From Cerioporus squamosus (taxonomy: Eukaryota > Basidiomycota > Agaricomycetes > Polyporales > Polyporaceae), in assembly GCA_022592435.1 (NCBI GenBank), contig JABYQS010000109.1, forward strand, positions 62,001-126,000: DNA of 64,000 nucleotides, given 5' to 3'. The notes under the pieces are model-generated. The model was given only the letters and a program-made list of their open reading frames with translations, was not told the DNA's origin and ran no database searches. A program made the translations under genes and the position numbers. Of this stretch, positions 1 through 11,900 are shown in pieces. The stretch's first letter is position 1. Every line of letters begins with the position of its first letter.

Positions 1-434
1 CTCCGGGCTGGCCGTTTTCCTCCAGGCCTATCCGGTCTGACGGGGAGGGCAAGAGGCTTGCCGTGGAAGGATACGAGGGCGGAGGAGCACCCTGCTAAGC
101 TGCCGTCTGCCGGGTAACTTGAACGCGAGAGTGCAGGCGGAGTGCCGAGGAGTGGCTGTGGAGTGTTCGATCGAGCTGCAGCGGACGTGCGCCGCCCCGA
201 TGTGTCCGTATCGACGCTTCAGTCCGTTGCCGGTCCCGCTTCCGACTTCGCAGGCTTCGGGGCGGAGTACACGGGAGTAACGCACCCTCCGCACAAGGGA
301 GTAGCGAGCTGCGAGCTGCGACAACGCGACCTCTGCGTCAGCATCCGATGCTCGATGTAAAGCCAGCGCTGGGAAGACGACTTACAGAGCACAGTAAGCT
401 GGAAACTCGGGGGTCCCCCGCCCCACCGCGTGGC
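1..434. other. Unassigned left edge
   Basis: No frame here carries a recognisable motif. It lies downstream of the small minus-strand gene that ends at 435, so part of it may be that gene's 3' untranslated region. A gene could also continue beyond the left edge of the window. Confidence 0.4.
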
Positions 435-759
435 TCAGTGGGCTGCGCAGCTTGCAGCGCGATCTCTCTGGAGCATGTCCTCCACATCGCCCTCGACTGC
501 TGAGTATAGACGGACGTCCAGATCGATCACGGGTTGGACCGACAGCTGTGGTAGGGACCCGCCTCGCGGGACCACCGGACGGTGCAGGCCAACGGATCTC
601 CAGCCGGACATGTCCTGTTTGTGCGGTGCCTCGGTCAGCTAGCTCGCGGTGCAGCCAAGCGGTGGGGTGACTCACCGACTGTCTGTAGTGGGAATAGCTT
701 ATCGGTCTCGCGCGGAGCGCAGAGCGTCGTGTGGTGGTTGCGGCTAGTAGGGACCGCAT
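435..759 (-). CDS. Small hypothetical protein, possibly mitochondrial
   Basis: Two exons, 676-759 and 435-614, join in phase 0 across a 61-nt intron with a GTGAGT donor, a CTGAC branch-like site and an ACAG acceptor. The product is 87 residues. The N terminus (MRSLLAATTTRRSALRARP) has several arginines, Ser/Thr residues and no acidic residue, as in mitochondrial presequences. The C-terminal half is acidic then polar. I chose the ATG at 757-759 because the in-frame ATG at 865-867 lies only about 10 nt from the TATA box and so probably precedes the transcription start. No family was recognised. The clean splice and the TATA box support a real gene, but the short length keeps confidence low. Confidence 0.4.
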
Positions 760-875
760 CCGGTGAGTGGTGAGAGGAGGGTAAGAGGTGTCTTGGACGA
801 GAGAGCTATTATAAGAGGAGAGATGGAGGAAGAGAGAAGCTGAGGAGCTGAGGGAAGGCAGAGCCATCCCCGGGG

Positions 876-886
876 GGTTTATATAC
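876..886 (-). promoter_or_regulatory. TATA box for the small gene at 435-759
   Basis: On the minus strand the sequence reads GTATATAAACC, a close TATA consensus about 120 bases upstream of the chosen ATG. A start about 30 bases downstream would fall near 850. Confidence 0.55.
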
Positions 887-2228
887 GCAGGCGGGCGCGG
901 ACAACGTCGGAGCTTGAAGTCCGGAGTCCAAGTTCAACTGTTCGAGTTCAAGTTCTCTATTGTGGGCCACCTGCAAAGCTCGGAGTCACCGGTCATCCAT
1001 TCACGGTGCACAATGGGTGGTCCAAAGCTTTGCAGAGCCAGCCACCGGCGACGCCTATGACAATGCCCCCAGGCACCGATTCGCATTCGCATTTCGCACC
1101 CACACGCGGAGCCGGGCCCGGGGTTGCCGCCATGCAATGCATTGAGGCCACTCTATGCGCCCCATTACGTCGTGCCAGGGCCACAGCCTGCGGCAACGCA
1201 AAGCGGTCAACGTTAGCGAACGCATACGCGTCCCGGTGCAATGTATCGGACCTCACCGCGTGCATAGCCTGTTCCTATTGAACCCATGCGAGATCTCCCT
1301 CACATTTGCTGTCAACATGCCATGATCCTCCGCAGCATAACGACACAATGGACCGTCCCCGGGCGTACACCCGGCCGCGGACATCGTGGCCAGTTGTGGG
1401 GCCGGGGGAAAACCATTCAGCCTGTGCCCGAGGACGGTGGTTAGCGCAAGTCCGCCCATGATGCACGAACCCCAGAGCACAGGCTAGAACTTACCATTAT
1501 AACCATCTCCCAAGCCAGCAGGCCGCCGCAGCTATAGGCAGACACCAGCGGAGGCGCAATCAGACGACCACGACGAGAGCAAGAGCAAACTCGAATCACC
1601 TCTGAGTCAAAGTCCCGCGCGCGAACCACTCGAAACGACAAGTGGGAGCCTATAAGTCATATCATGTTGCGATGCGAGGTAGGTAGGTAGATGTGTATGT
1701 GCAGTGTGCGGACGGGTGTGGGTGTGACACGAACATCCGGATCTCCAGAGGCGTGCGAGGGGTTGGTGGGGCAGGGGGTGGGGGAGGAGATATGCGGGTA
1801 CAAGCCAGGTATACACTAAGGTATCTAAGGTAACAATAAGTTAAGCCAGCAAACGGCGGAAAGCACGAAGGGTATGTACATCGACGCAAGTATACGAAGA
1901 AGATGGAGCAGCGTACGCCTATGGGAAAGCGACGGTGCGGTGCAGGGGAACGTATGGGAGGTACTGCAACATAGCAACAGCACCCACGTCGCCCATCGAG
2001 CGTCCACAGCGCCATCCGGAACCAAACGAAGGTAAACACAGGACCCAGAGAAACGACAGGAAAGTGTTCGTAAATGCGTGTTTGTCGCGCCGTTGCTGTT
2101 GAGCGTCGGAGCGCCGTGCAGCGTGAGCGCGAAGCGTGAAACGTCAGACGTGGACGGAGGCGTGACATATGGACATCAGACAGGTGCAGCGGGCACCGCC
2201 AAGGGCACACGGAGCCAGTCCCGGCCAT
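887..2228. other. Intergenic, no gene recognised
   Basis: About 1.3 kb between the small gene's promoter and the 3' end of the DUF7729 gene. The minus strand from about 1680 to 1800 is rich in CA and CC runs, as in 3' flanks. The open frames are short, overlap on both strands and show no motif. Confidence 0.5.
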
Positions 2229-3910
2229 CTACAAGGTCAGGAACAACTGCACAACAAGCAGCACCATCCCCACCGCCCAACCTAGCCTCGTCCCGAGACC
2301 GACCGTCTGAGCGCCGTTCTCGGTGGTGGTATTCAGCGTGGTGACGAACTGGCTCCCGCACGCGTTGTTCACGATGGTAGAGGCGGGGCCATACGTCTCC
2401 TTGAGCTTCGCGTTGCTCGTGCCCTCCTTCGCGAACACGCTCATGAGATCTTGAACACAGCTTGTGCAGCTGGGGACGGTCGTGTTCGGGAGCGCGAGGC
2501 CGAGCGGGAGCTGGTAGAGGTACAGGTCCGACGGGTGTGTGGACTGCGTCGCCTCGACGTAGCAGTACGTGTCCGTTTGCTGGTTGACCTGGCAGGCGGC
2601 TTCGCGCATCATGGTGTACGCTTCAAGACCTGGTGAAGCGGGTAGGTCAGTGCACGTCGGGCAAATGCATATACGCTCCATCATACCTGCGACGGCGTCC
2701 ATAACGAGGGCGTTGTTGGCAGCTATTTCGGTCTTGCAGGCGGATTGAATCTGATGCGCGAACCATGCCATGTTCGATGAACACTGTTCCGCACTGAGGT
2801 CGGTGTTGCACGTCCCCCAGATGATGACGTTGAGTTCGGATATATTCCGCTGACTCTGCTTCGATCAGACAGGATGTTAGCACGCGCCAGGTACGACATG
2901 CGCCCAAAGGTACCCCGCGGGAGAACAGGAGAGCTGACAGCCTCTGCCCGTACCGAGCTAGAACGCAGGTATCGACGGCTGGATGACGGCTGTGTGAAAT
3001 GAACGCAAGAAGCCAAGTCATCAGGTCCTCAGGTCGAACAAGTGACCCGAGTCCATGAGAGCTCCAGCCCTCCGGTCCTCCCCACCAAGAATCCAGTGTA
3101 CGGTCCACGATCCAAGTCCAAGTCCAGAAGCTACGGAACGGAAACACAGCACACGAGCCAGGCCACGAGCATACCAAAGGGAGATCGAATGAACTCACTG
3201 TGATGAATGTATTCGAGTCCCCCACAAGCAGGGAGAACGGTCGACACTCGCGGAACGGCGCGGTCTGGGTCATGTTCGTCATGAAGTCCTGGCATCCTAC
3301 AGTCGAGAAGTTGGTGGAGAAGGTGGAGTCGAAGGGCTGGGGGAACGGGGTCGGCAAGACAGGAGCTGACCACGGCACCTTCGTGTTGCTGGAGTCCACC
3401 TGCGTCGGAACCCGACGTTGCTGATGGCGCGAGTGATAGGTCCGTCGCGGTCGGTTTTGAATCACCCACTGTCGTGGCCGCGGACGTAGCGGGTGCAGGT
3501 TCCGGGGCAGCATGACGTTTGTGGGGAGTCCAGTCCTTGACAGAGGACCAACTGGGCGAGCGGGAGGACAGCGCATCAAACGCAGCGGGGTGCGTGAGAT
3601 ATCTCGTGGACAGCGCGATGAAGATGAGGACAAGAGGAAGGAACACCACTGTCCATCGTGTGCGTCTCCCAGCACGTTTCTTCTGCAACTGCGCGTACGT
3701 GTACGGATCCTCCTTGGGCGAGAGCGGGGTCTCGTGTGACTGCGGGGGCGGCGAGTCGGGCGAGACACTTCTGGAGCGACTGGGGGAGGGGCTCAGGAAA
3801 AGATCGTCCGCGACATCAAGCTTGAGGGATGGGTCTGATGAGATCGCAGAGGAAGAGGACGGGTTCCGCTGTACACGTCGAGGATCGGGCGATGGAGGGG
3901 GCGTGAACAT
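2229..3910 (-). CDS. DUF7729-type membrane protein
   Basis: Four exons: 3470-3910, 3199-3420, 2687-2849 and 2229-2629. Phases agree throughout and give 408 residues. Residues 1-80 are Ser/Pro-rich and probably cytoplasmic. A hydrophobic helix follows at about 82-100 (TVVFLPLVLIFIALS). Then comes a Cys-rich domain with PQPFDSTFSTNFSTVGCQDF, WGTCNTDLSAEQCSSNMAWF and LEAYTMMREAACQVN, the pattern I know from fungal DUF7729 proteins. The last 25 residues form a second hydrophobic tail that could be a GPI signal or a membrane anchor. The function of the family is unknown, and the many paired cysteines and NxT/NxS sites suggest an extracellular domain. Intron 2 is long (349 nt), and its acceptor could instead lie 9 nt upstream, at a second in-frame AG. 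Confidence 0.85.
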
Positions 3911-5573
3911 TTGACGGAGAGCCTGAGACAGCGAAATGAAAGGGTATCGAGCAGGAATGAACGTGAGGATGAAAGGAGCGACAGATGCGGGGGCGAGCTG
4001 CGAGGAAGAGGTCCTCTGGGAAGGAGATGCGCTCGGGGACGCCGAGACGTGTTCTGGGGAGGGAAGGGGGCGCTTTCGTGTGGGCGATGCTGTTAGGATC
4101 GAAACAGTCTAGTGCCTGTGAGAAACAGCAGCAGGGATCCAGACCGCGACGCACCGAGCGCGGAGGCGAACAGCTGGCGGGAAGACTGCTTGGTGTTCGT
4201 CAGGCTGAAGAGGCCTTGGGGGAGAGAGACATCAGCGCTGGGAGACGGGGCGCGAGACAAGCTGGGCGACGATGGCTGGACGGCATTTGACAGAGCGGGC
4301 GAAGACGAGGACATCCCAGGCACACGCCCACCTCCGCGCCCTGGTCCAGGCCTTCCCCGGCGTTCCTCGCGGCAGCGCGTGTGAGATTCAGATCGCAGTG
4401 GCCGTTTGCTGCTCCAGCCAATCGTCGGCGGACGCTAAGGTCCGTCGTGGATCCACAACCCGCCTCTGACATAAGTTAGCCTTCCGCGGGGCGAGAGACA
4501 AACCCCAGCCAGCATCCCTCGCTGCGTCCAGAATCACTCCTGATGCCCAGGATGCCCAGCGCATCTTGCGGTGGCAGAAGCGCAAAACAGCGGACGCTCA
4601 CCCCTGCTTGGCATATGTCCTTCGACTGTTGGAATCGAATTCGACGGTGTTCACGACATCACAGCCATGATTGATCTCCGAGTCGCCGTCGAGGCGACGT
4701 CACCGCCGTGTCCAAGTCGAGAACGCGCGCGTCCATTTCGTTCGTGACGTTCTACTCGAGGGAGGCCGTGAAAAGTGGAGGCAAGGAGAAGAACACCAAA
4801 AGCTCGACTCATAGACAGCAGGCAGCATAACGTCATGGAGAGCAGAGGGAAAGTCCTCCATACGATACGTCCACCACACGCTCGTCCAGGGACCAGAAGG
4901 ACATGCATGACATCAGACGTCCGAACAAGGGTGTCGATCGGGGGCACTCCTACTTTCCTAGGTTCACGCTCGGCGACCTCGGCCTCGCATGCGCAAGCTT
5001 GCAGACTCCATCGCTGCGACCCCGGGGCACTGTGAAAGGTACGCGCACATCAAACCAACCGTTAAGACGGGAGGGTACCCCTGGCCGTTCAGGGCGGTGG
5101 CGAATGACAGACGGAGACACGGCTCGCGACGACTTTTTGCTATGAACGCGCCAATGCTATTCAAATGCTCGGGCAGCTCGAACATCCGAGCTCGGTACCG
5201 CAAAGTACTGCGACTACAGCCTACGCTTGCGCTGCATGCGAAAGATGCTGTCACCGCGGAGCACGATCATCAGGGCGGTAATCATCCGTTCTCGACGTCT
5301 TGAACAGAGTGGCTGTGAACAAGTGCGTCGTGGCCTCGTCAGTTCATCCGTTTTCACTTCTCATTGAATCATCGTTGATGGGCAGATGATGAGGCCTGGG
5401 GCCGAGAGCGTCGTCCGCCGTCAAGAGCGCTGAGCGCTGGGTGTGAGGGGACCTGTTGGCTAGCCTCTACTACATCTTAACACCTTGAGCTCAGCTCTGT
5501 AGCTACGATGTAGCTTGAAGGGACTCACCATAAGCTCAATCACCCTCAGGCTCACGCTTGTCGTCTCTCCGAC
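3911..5573. other. Intergenic, no gene recognised
   Basis: About 1.66 kb holding the 5' flank of the DUF7729 gene and the 3' flank of the first DUF7918 gene. Frames on both strands are short and low in complexity. I see no domain motif, tRNA or repeat. Confidence 0.5.
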
Positions 5574-6959
5574 TCAGTCGCTGAGAGTGAGATCAATAAC
5601 CTCGCCCGACACAAAGCCAACATCGCTCGGTTCCTCCTTCTTCGGCACCATTCGCGATCCAGCCGCCTTGCGGGTCCTCTTGCTCTCCATCCGGTCGATC
5701 TTGCTCATGAGCTGTTGAAGCTGACCCTGTACGCAAGCGGACACGATCCAAGTATCGGCTGACGTCCGGAACTAAATCCACAGCGTTAGAGAGGGGGTAC
5801 TGACCTGCAGAGCACTTGCGTTCGACTTCAAGCTGTCGAGTTCGTCTTCGTCATCCGACAACGTGTCCACGTCCGGCTTGGTCTCTGCGTCCTCGGAGCC
5901 AATCCGTGGACGCTTCGCGGGTCGCGAGCTCTCCCTGACATGGCGATCTGCTGCTTCCCGCTCAGCTCGTTGTCGAGACGGGTCCGGCTGAGACTGAGAG
6001 GCGCCGCCCTGAGACTGAGAGGGAGAGGCAGCCTGCAGCTGTGACTGAGACGACTCGACTTCTGGTCCAGCCGTGCTTGGCTGCGATGGGAGCCCATTGG
6101 ACGGAGAAAGCGGGGCAATCTCCTGAGCTTGCAGAAGCGCTGTACAGCTCCGGTCAATCGTCCGCGAGGCAGAGGGTAAGTAGTGCAGACAAGGGCAGTC
6201 TCACCTAGGGGTCTATAACGAAACACAAAAGTCACAAGCGGCGACTTATCAATGTATTCGCTGGTCGATTGATACCGTGACGAGCGCGGCACAACGGTAA
6301 CCGGATCTCCGAGACTTGCGTTGCGTATGTGACGATAGTCAGCTCCTTCAACTTGGGAGCGATATGCGAGGCCTGTACGCACGCGACGCAGTGGGTGCCT
6401 GCTTTCTTAGATCGTTCGTGTACCCTACCGGTCGCTTTGAAAGCGGATATATGCCGGTCCTGACTCCTTTCGGGCGATTTCCATCGCATGCGGTAGACCC
6501 TCACCCTGACGGTGCCGAGATTGGCGTTGTCATCATATTGCAGAGCGTCATCATCATCTGGGCGGTGTGTCAGATCTTCAGAGCTCGCGATGTCGCAGCG
6601 CCTCAGATACGTACCGACAGTCACTAACTCCGAGAATTGGAATGGGCATTGGGCTGCCGGGCTAGTCCGTATGCCCCAGCGTTCATTGGTCTTTCCAGGG
6701 TCGATGGCCAGAGAGGTCGCCTTAGAGCCGTCAAACGCTATGGAGAGCGCGATGCTCTCATCGTAGTCGTTCTTCCCATGAATTTTGAACTCCTGTCACA
6801 GTTGTCAGCTGTCATACTGGGAGGCTACATGTCGCTCACCTTTCCCGCCTCACTAGGAACAAAGCAAGTGAACGTGTTCTCCTGGCTTGTCCCTACCGAG
6901 TATTCGGAGAGTCGCTGATCCTCGCAGGTAAACCATACCTCGCAGCTTCCCCCGCGCAT
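5574..6959 (-). CDS. DUF7918 domain protein, array copy 1
   Basis: Six exons: 6840-6959, 6615-6792, 6383-6557, 6205-6314, 5805-6139 and 5574-5726, giving 356 residues. The DUF7918 domain covers about residues 1-195. It shows CEVWFTC near the start, FVPSEAGK, a run of Asp before NLGTVRVRVYRM, VHERSKKAGTHC, and FVFRYRPL at its end. After this comes the conserved LLQAQEI segment, a Gln/Ser-rich linker, a basic patch (RPAKRPRI), an acidic stretch, a short amphipathic segment (LQQLMSKIDRME), and the C terminus VIDLTLSD. The basic patch resembles a nuclear localisation signal and the tail resembles a SUMO-interaction motif. The molecular role of DUF7918 is unknown. It is the first of four copies in the same orientation and starts only 258 bases beyond the stop of copy 2. 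Confidence 0.85.
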
Positions 6960-7217
6960 TGCGAATGCAGACGAGGTTATGTCTCGTTAGGTGCGCCAGT
7001 GACCTGCGTTTTGAGGGGGAACTGGAAAGGATGAGCGAAAGGCTAGCTCGAGCTATTGCCTCCCTGCGGCGCCAATCACGCGGCCCGACTCCCGGGCGCT
7101 TCTGGATTGACCATGTAGAGTACTTATGGCCATGGGCGGCCCAACGCTCTTCACGAATATACAACGTCCTATTCAGCAGCGTACAGGACGGACAACCTAT
7201 AAACGCAGGCAGGGGCA

Positions 7218-8524
7218 TCAGTCGCTCAGAGTCAAGTCAATGACGCCTCCTCCTGACCCAAGACCAGACGAAGTGCCACCCCGGGGCTCCTCCTTCTTCA
7301 CCCTCCCCGAACCGCCGGTCGACTTCCGAGTCGACTTCTTCTTCTCCATGCGATCGATCCTGCTCAGAATCTGCTGCAGCTGACCCTGCTCGCGCGGAGT
7401 CATCAGGGCGTGCCGAAGGCAGGTAAGAGCGTGCACGACCATCACCTTCAGTTCGTTCAGTTCGTTCCCATCGGAGTCCGCGTCGTCGGACATATTAGCA
7501 ATGTCCGGCTTCACATCGACCTCTTCTGCGTCCAGTCGTGCGCGCTTTGCTGGCCTGCTTTCTTCTGTTGACCGCTGCCTTTCGCCGCTGTCGTTCGCTG
7601 ACGCAGAATGTTGAGATGGGCCGGCCTCGGGTCCGGCATCGCGTTGAGAGTCCGGCAGCGGTACGATCTCTTGCGCCTGCAGAAGTGCTGGCGACGGGAT
7701 GTTCGTGATGCGACCCTTTGGGCTAGGAACGAGCTCGCGCACCTAAAGGCCGGTAGCGAAAGATGAAGGTGGCCACTGGGCCTTCGTGTGGGTTGATCTT
7801 GATGATTTTCCTGTGGCGCAGCTTGGGCTTTATTTGACTCTCTTCACCGAGGCTAATGGTATGAGAAGGCAGATTGGAGATTGAGTAGCAAAGACAATGA
7901 CAAGACGATGGATGAGTAGACGTACCTGATGCAATGCACTCCAGCCTTCTTCGATCGCTCGTGGACAGGTCCCACCGGGTTATATGCGGCGTTGCAGGCG
8001 GGACCAACGGGTTGCGTCCTAGGAACACGTTTGACTCGGTATACCTGGATGCGAATCGTACCAAGTTCTGAATTTCCATTTTGATCCAAAGAAGAGTCGT
8101 CATCTGCCACAGTAGATCAGCAGCACGTGAAAGACGCGTCAAGACGGAGTACCTGACCAGTAGTAGTCAGATGGGAAAACTGGTACGAACGCCGGGTGGT
8201 CGGCGTAACACGAGTACCCCAACATTCTCCTGATTCGCCAGGTGGGTACCAATTAGAACCATCGGAGGTCCCGTCCAGGCGCTTCGCGAAGGACAAGATG
8301 TCCTTCCGACTGTTGTTTCGGAAGTGAATGACGAACTTCTGTGACACACACTCAATGACTTGTATGCAGCAGTTCATCGTGATTTTGAATGTTCTGACCT
8401 TCCCCGCCTCGCTGGGAATAAAGCAAGCTGTCTGCTTTCCTCCGTCGCCTTCGAGTGCCACAGCGTATTCTGGGAGCGGCTTGCCGTCGCAAGCAATCCA
8501 TACCTCGCAGTCGCCAAGCTTCAT
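7218..8524 (-). CDS. DUF7918 domain protein, array copy 2
   Basis: Six exons: 8399-8524, 8158-8338, 7926-8103, 7743-7852, 7446-7687 and 7218-7385, giving 334 residues. Intron positions match copy 1. The domain shows CEVWIACDG, FIPSEAGK, a DDDSSLDQN run, LGTIRIQVYRV, VHERSKKAGVHC and FIFRYRPL. The tail has RPAKRARL (nuclear-signal-like), VKPD and VKKE (psi-K-x-E/D, SUMO-attachment-like), LQQILSRIDRME, and ends VIDLTLSD. Introns 1 and 5 are 60 nt and open in frame, so I placed them by homology with copies 1, 4 and 5, which have stronger donors there. The donors used here (GTCAGA, GTCAGG, GTGATG) are weak, so retained-intron forms are possible. Confidence 0.82.
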
Positions 8525-9112
8525 CGTCCTTGTTCTGATCTATAAGCTCGTGCGACAAATAGAACGGCTGACTGCAACCTCGATCAACCGAGTGGCACAG
8601 CTAGGTGGTGGTTCGAATTCGAGAGCGAGGTGTTGTCCACGTGGGACGCCGCACGGGTTCCGGCGCTTCGTGCTGGCCCTCTTCCCCGACCCTCGGTTCC
8701 TCCGTAGATCTCTACTGCAACACATGCAGCCAGAGCATAGAAAGCTATCCTTGAATTGGTGCTGCATTGCTGTAGTAGATTCGAGTCCTTGCGGTTGTCT
8801 TGCGACCCAGCAGCTCTACAGTGGACTCGGACTCCAGCTGCCACTGGTAGATTCAGACGCGCGCATCTTTTAGTCGTAAAAGAAAGTAGCTGAACTGAAG
8901 ATCATATTAGGCGAGAGGATATTCACATCTTGAAATGATGTGCGCATTACTAATTTACTACGGAGGAATTACACTAAACGTTGTCACGGTACTATCATAC
9001 AGCCATAATCCAAGACGCTTCAGACAAGAAATTGAGTGAGCACCAAGGGATACAGGGGCACGAAGAAGCCGCTCACCAGAAGAATAGGTATCAGGAGGAC
9101 GCTCAGTCGCTC
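8525..9112. other. Intergenic, no gene recognised
   Basis: The 5' flank of DUF7918 copy 2 and the spacer to the remnant tail of copy 3. It includes AT-rich stretches around 8875-9010. A short stretch near 8607 looks tRNA-like but does not fold as a tRNA. Confidence 0.5.
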
Positions 9113-9296
9113 TACAGTCAAGTCAATTACGCCGTCCTCTAGTACAGGGTATACGCAGGAGACATCAGATTCGATCTTCAGGCCGGCCTCTCCTGAGCAT
9201 CCGTTGCGCGTGGATACCTGCTCTGTATCACCAATTATGCGTCTCAGGCTGAGGAAACGTATAGGCGGAGACAGTGATGACTGACCTTCAAGATAG
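9113..9296 (-). pseudogene. Decayed 3' end of DUF7918 copy 3
   Basis: On the minus strand the bases 9113-9130 encode VIDLTV, the tail motif of the array, preceded by a Gly/Glu-rich stretch as in the other copies. It can no longer be read from copy 3. That frame stops at 9297, and a one-base difference from copy 2 next to the motif removes the expected stop after the motif. I read this as the former last exon, now out of frame. Confidence 0.55.
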
Positions 9297-10338
9297 CTAT
9301 GTCATCCTCGTCGTAACAGAGGTCAATACCTCAACGACTTCCTCCTTCATGTCGCAGTTTCCGGTGCTTGACTTGAGGCGTTTCGACGGCCTCTCTGCCA
9401 GCTCCGCAGATTGAACCTGTTCAACGGGTCGCTTGTGACCGTTCGAGGGAGGACCTGTCGGCGGAGCAACCTCATATGGCATAAGACCTTCGGCCTGCAA
9501 GACGGCTATATGCATTTGTCAGTCAGCAGAACGGCACGCCAAGGTGGAACGAATGAGCAGCACCTTCAGGTCGGTAGCGGAAAGTGAAGTACGCCAGGGG
9601 CTCTTCTCTTGGGTCCACGGACATCTTCCACTCGACCGCGCTCCTGGGCTCTACCTGACGGGCATATCCAAGACTTCATCGGACTTGGAGGTCAGTCTCG
9701 CCAATTGAGTGCATGAACTCCGTCCGATACGCACGAAACGCAATGTGCGCCAGCCTTCTTGGACCGCTCGTGGACGACTCCGACAGACCGGAACTCAGAC
9801 GTTCGGTGTCTTGGAGCGGAAGGCCTGACCCGGTCTCTTCTAGAGATGCGCACGACGGAGACGTGTATGACGCCGACTCTCCCATCGTCATCCAGGTTAG
9901 GAGCGTCGTCGTCATCTATAAGTGACTCATCAGCAGTATCAAAGTTACAGAATCGCAGAGGAAGTCGACCTACCTGTTGTGGCAAGCGAAGAGAACTGGA
10001 AAAGCTGGAGTGTCTCTGCTCCTGTCCGGATGCCCGACGTGCTGCCCTTCTTCCGTGGCCAGCACACGCGCTTGCCCGCCGGCGAACCGTCCATGCGCAA
10101 GTCGAAGCGTACCAGCTCACGCCCATCGTTACGGTATCTCACGACGAATGGCTGTGAGTGGACACGTTAACTCGTACTCGCGGTCGCAGTGGCGTGGCAC
10201 GCCGCCGCGCCTACTACTCACCTCCCCAGCCCTACTCGGGATATAACAGGTGCTTGTTCTGTCGGTCGAGGTCGACGAGTATTCGGGAAGTGGTTGGCCG
10301 TTGCATGTGAGCCATACTTCACAGCGGCCGACCCTCAT
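9297..10338 (-). CDS. DUF7918 domain protein, array copy 3, truncated tail
   Basis: Five exons: 10222-10338, 9974-10151, 9735-9915, 9564-9673 and 9297-9505, giving 264 residues. The DUF7918 domain is intact: CEVWLTCNG, YIPSRAGE, a DDDDAPNLDDD run, VHERSKKAGAHC and FTFRYRPE. The tail keeps LQAEGLMP, a basic patch (RPSKRLKS) and MKEE (psi-K-x-E). It then runs into a premature TAG, because the Asp-rich continuation lies in another frame. Exon 4 is 110 nt, as in copies 1, 2 and 4. The domain may still be made, but the gene has lost the coiled segment and the SUMO-interaction-like end, so it is probably decaying. Confidence 0.7.
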
Positions 10339-10643
10339 TGCGAATAGGCGTAGATGTGTGGCTCAATGAGGAGGAGCAAGTTCAAGTTGCCAAGTTGAAC
10401 TGTCGCTTACCCCGGTGGCTGTGGCCAGGGTCGATCGCGCTACTCGGAACGGCCGCCGGCTCGCCTGCCTCAGGCTCCAGGTATACTCAGTCTTACCAGG
10501 TCTTACCTGTTATACAGTTGACTGTCATATGAAGTGGTTCAACAGATTGCGAGATTATCATTGTCCGCGAGCGATTCATTCTGAAGGTGTCGGTAACGGC
10601 GATACAATGGCATCATGCCTCCTAGGCGCAGCGTACGTGACGA
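10339..10643. other. Spacer between DUF7918 copy 3 and the HAD gene
   Basis: About 305 bases without a coding frame I can support. It holds the promoter side of copy 3 and the 3' flank of the phosphatase gene. Confidence 0.5.
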
Positions 10644-11790
10644 TCACTGCTGGACAATGAACCTCAACCGACCGTTCTCAACCTCGATCTTGACGCTCTC
10701 CATGGTCTCAACGATGAAGTGAGCGCCGCAGTGCTCGATCTTCGACCGCTCGTGGCTCGTGCAGACTGCGATGACGGTCGCCCCGGAAGCAACGCCGGCC
10801 TTGATACCGGAGGGCGAGTCCTCGAAGACGACACATCGGCTGGCGTTGAAGCCGAGCTGCTTCGCTGCGAGCAGGAAGGGATCGGGAGCAGGCTTGCCCG
10901 CCTTCAGACGCTTGTCGTCGGCAGTGATGGTGACGGGAGGAGGGGTAATGCCGACGCGAGTCATGCATCCGTACGCTAGAGAAACGCGCCAGTGTTAGCC
11001 TCGAAGGTGTTAGAAGAGTATGAAGAAGGGAACATACCGTAAGTCTTCGCTCCGGAGGTGGCTACAGCGTAGCGACCCTCAGGAAGAGAGTCCATGAGCT
11101 TCTTCACACCAGGGAGAATGCGGACGGCGCGGTCAACAGCGCACGCCTCGATCTGCCAGGCGTTGAATTGCTCCTTCGTGAGGCCGGCCCGCCAGTCTTC
11201 GTCGAAATCGTCATCGACTGCCTCCTCGACCGTGACATTGTCTTGGCTGCTGAGGAGGGCGAGGACGTGTGCTGACGCGGGTCATGAACGACGGACGCCG
11301 AGGAGCACTCTCAAGCTCTTCGTCGCTTTCGGAGAACGAAGAACGCGGAGTCGAGCTCGTGCTAGCAGGCGAGAGCGCAGGCGTCGCTTCGCCAGACGAA
11401 ATCGGCGAGCGGGCCTTCTGAGGTGTGTTGCCCCGCGAACCCGGGCCGTGCGTGTTGTACGCGTCGGCGAAGAAGAGAATGCTCTCCTCGAACGCCTGGA
11501 CCTCGTCGTCCATCTCGTGCGCTTTGATGTGCGGCTTAAACTGCGCGAGGTTGTCCACGGCGCGCTTGCCGTGCGTCGCGGCGATGACATGTGCCGGGTC
11601 CTGCCCAATGTCCTGTGCGACCTTGCCCCATGCGGCCTCAACGGCGGAGATGGAGTTGGTCAGCGTGCCGTCCTGTTGAGCGTCATTAGCATGCGCGCAG
11701 GGATAGGACGGAGGGAAACCGTGTGCTCACCATATCAAAGAGGACGGCGTCGGCGAAGAAAATCGTCTCTAGTCCACCAACTTTGGTCAT
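10644..11790 (-). CDS. HAD-superfamily sugar-phosphate phosphatase, frame broken
   Basis: Exons 11731-11790, 11038-11672 and 10644-10975. The product resembles fungal HAD hydrolases of the glycerol-3-phosphatase / 2-deoxyglucose-6-phosphatase type. HAD motif I (FDMDGTLTNS) is split by intron 1. Motif II lies in VATSGAK, the motif III lysine in KAGKPAPDPF, and motif IV in VVFEDSPSGIKAG. A Ser/Pro-rich insert follows HGPGSRGNTP. Exon 2 is 635 nt, but the next exon needs phase 1, so one frame change is required near 11265-11300, between RRPSFMTRV and LALLSSQDNVTVEE. A 37- or 73-nt intron could also fix the frame, but its donors are poor and related proteins read straight through. Either the gene is mutated or one base is wrong. 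Confidence 0.8.
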
Positions 11791-11890
11791 GATGGCAAGT
11801 GTGCGGGTTGGTCTGTGGGTGGTGATAGAGCTTGTTTGGTGTGGTAGAGTGAGTGAGGCTGAGTGAAGCTGAAAGAGCACGAACGGACGG

Positions 11891-11900
11891 CCTTATATAC
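11891..11900 (-). promoter_or_regulatory. TATA box for the HAD gene
   Basis: The minus strand reads GTATATAAGG here, about 100 bases upstream of the ATG at 11788-11790. The following CT-rich leader ends right at the start codon. Confidence 0.6.

Noticed and set aside
8580..8640. tRNA-like GGTTCGAATTC stretch
   Set aside because: Position 61 would be T instead of C and the T-stem does not close. No acceptor stem was found.
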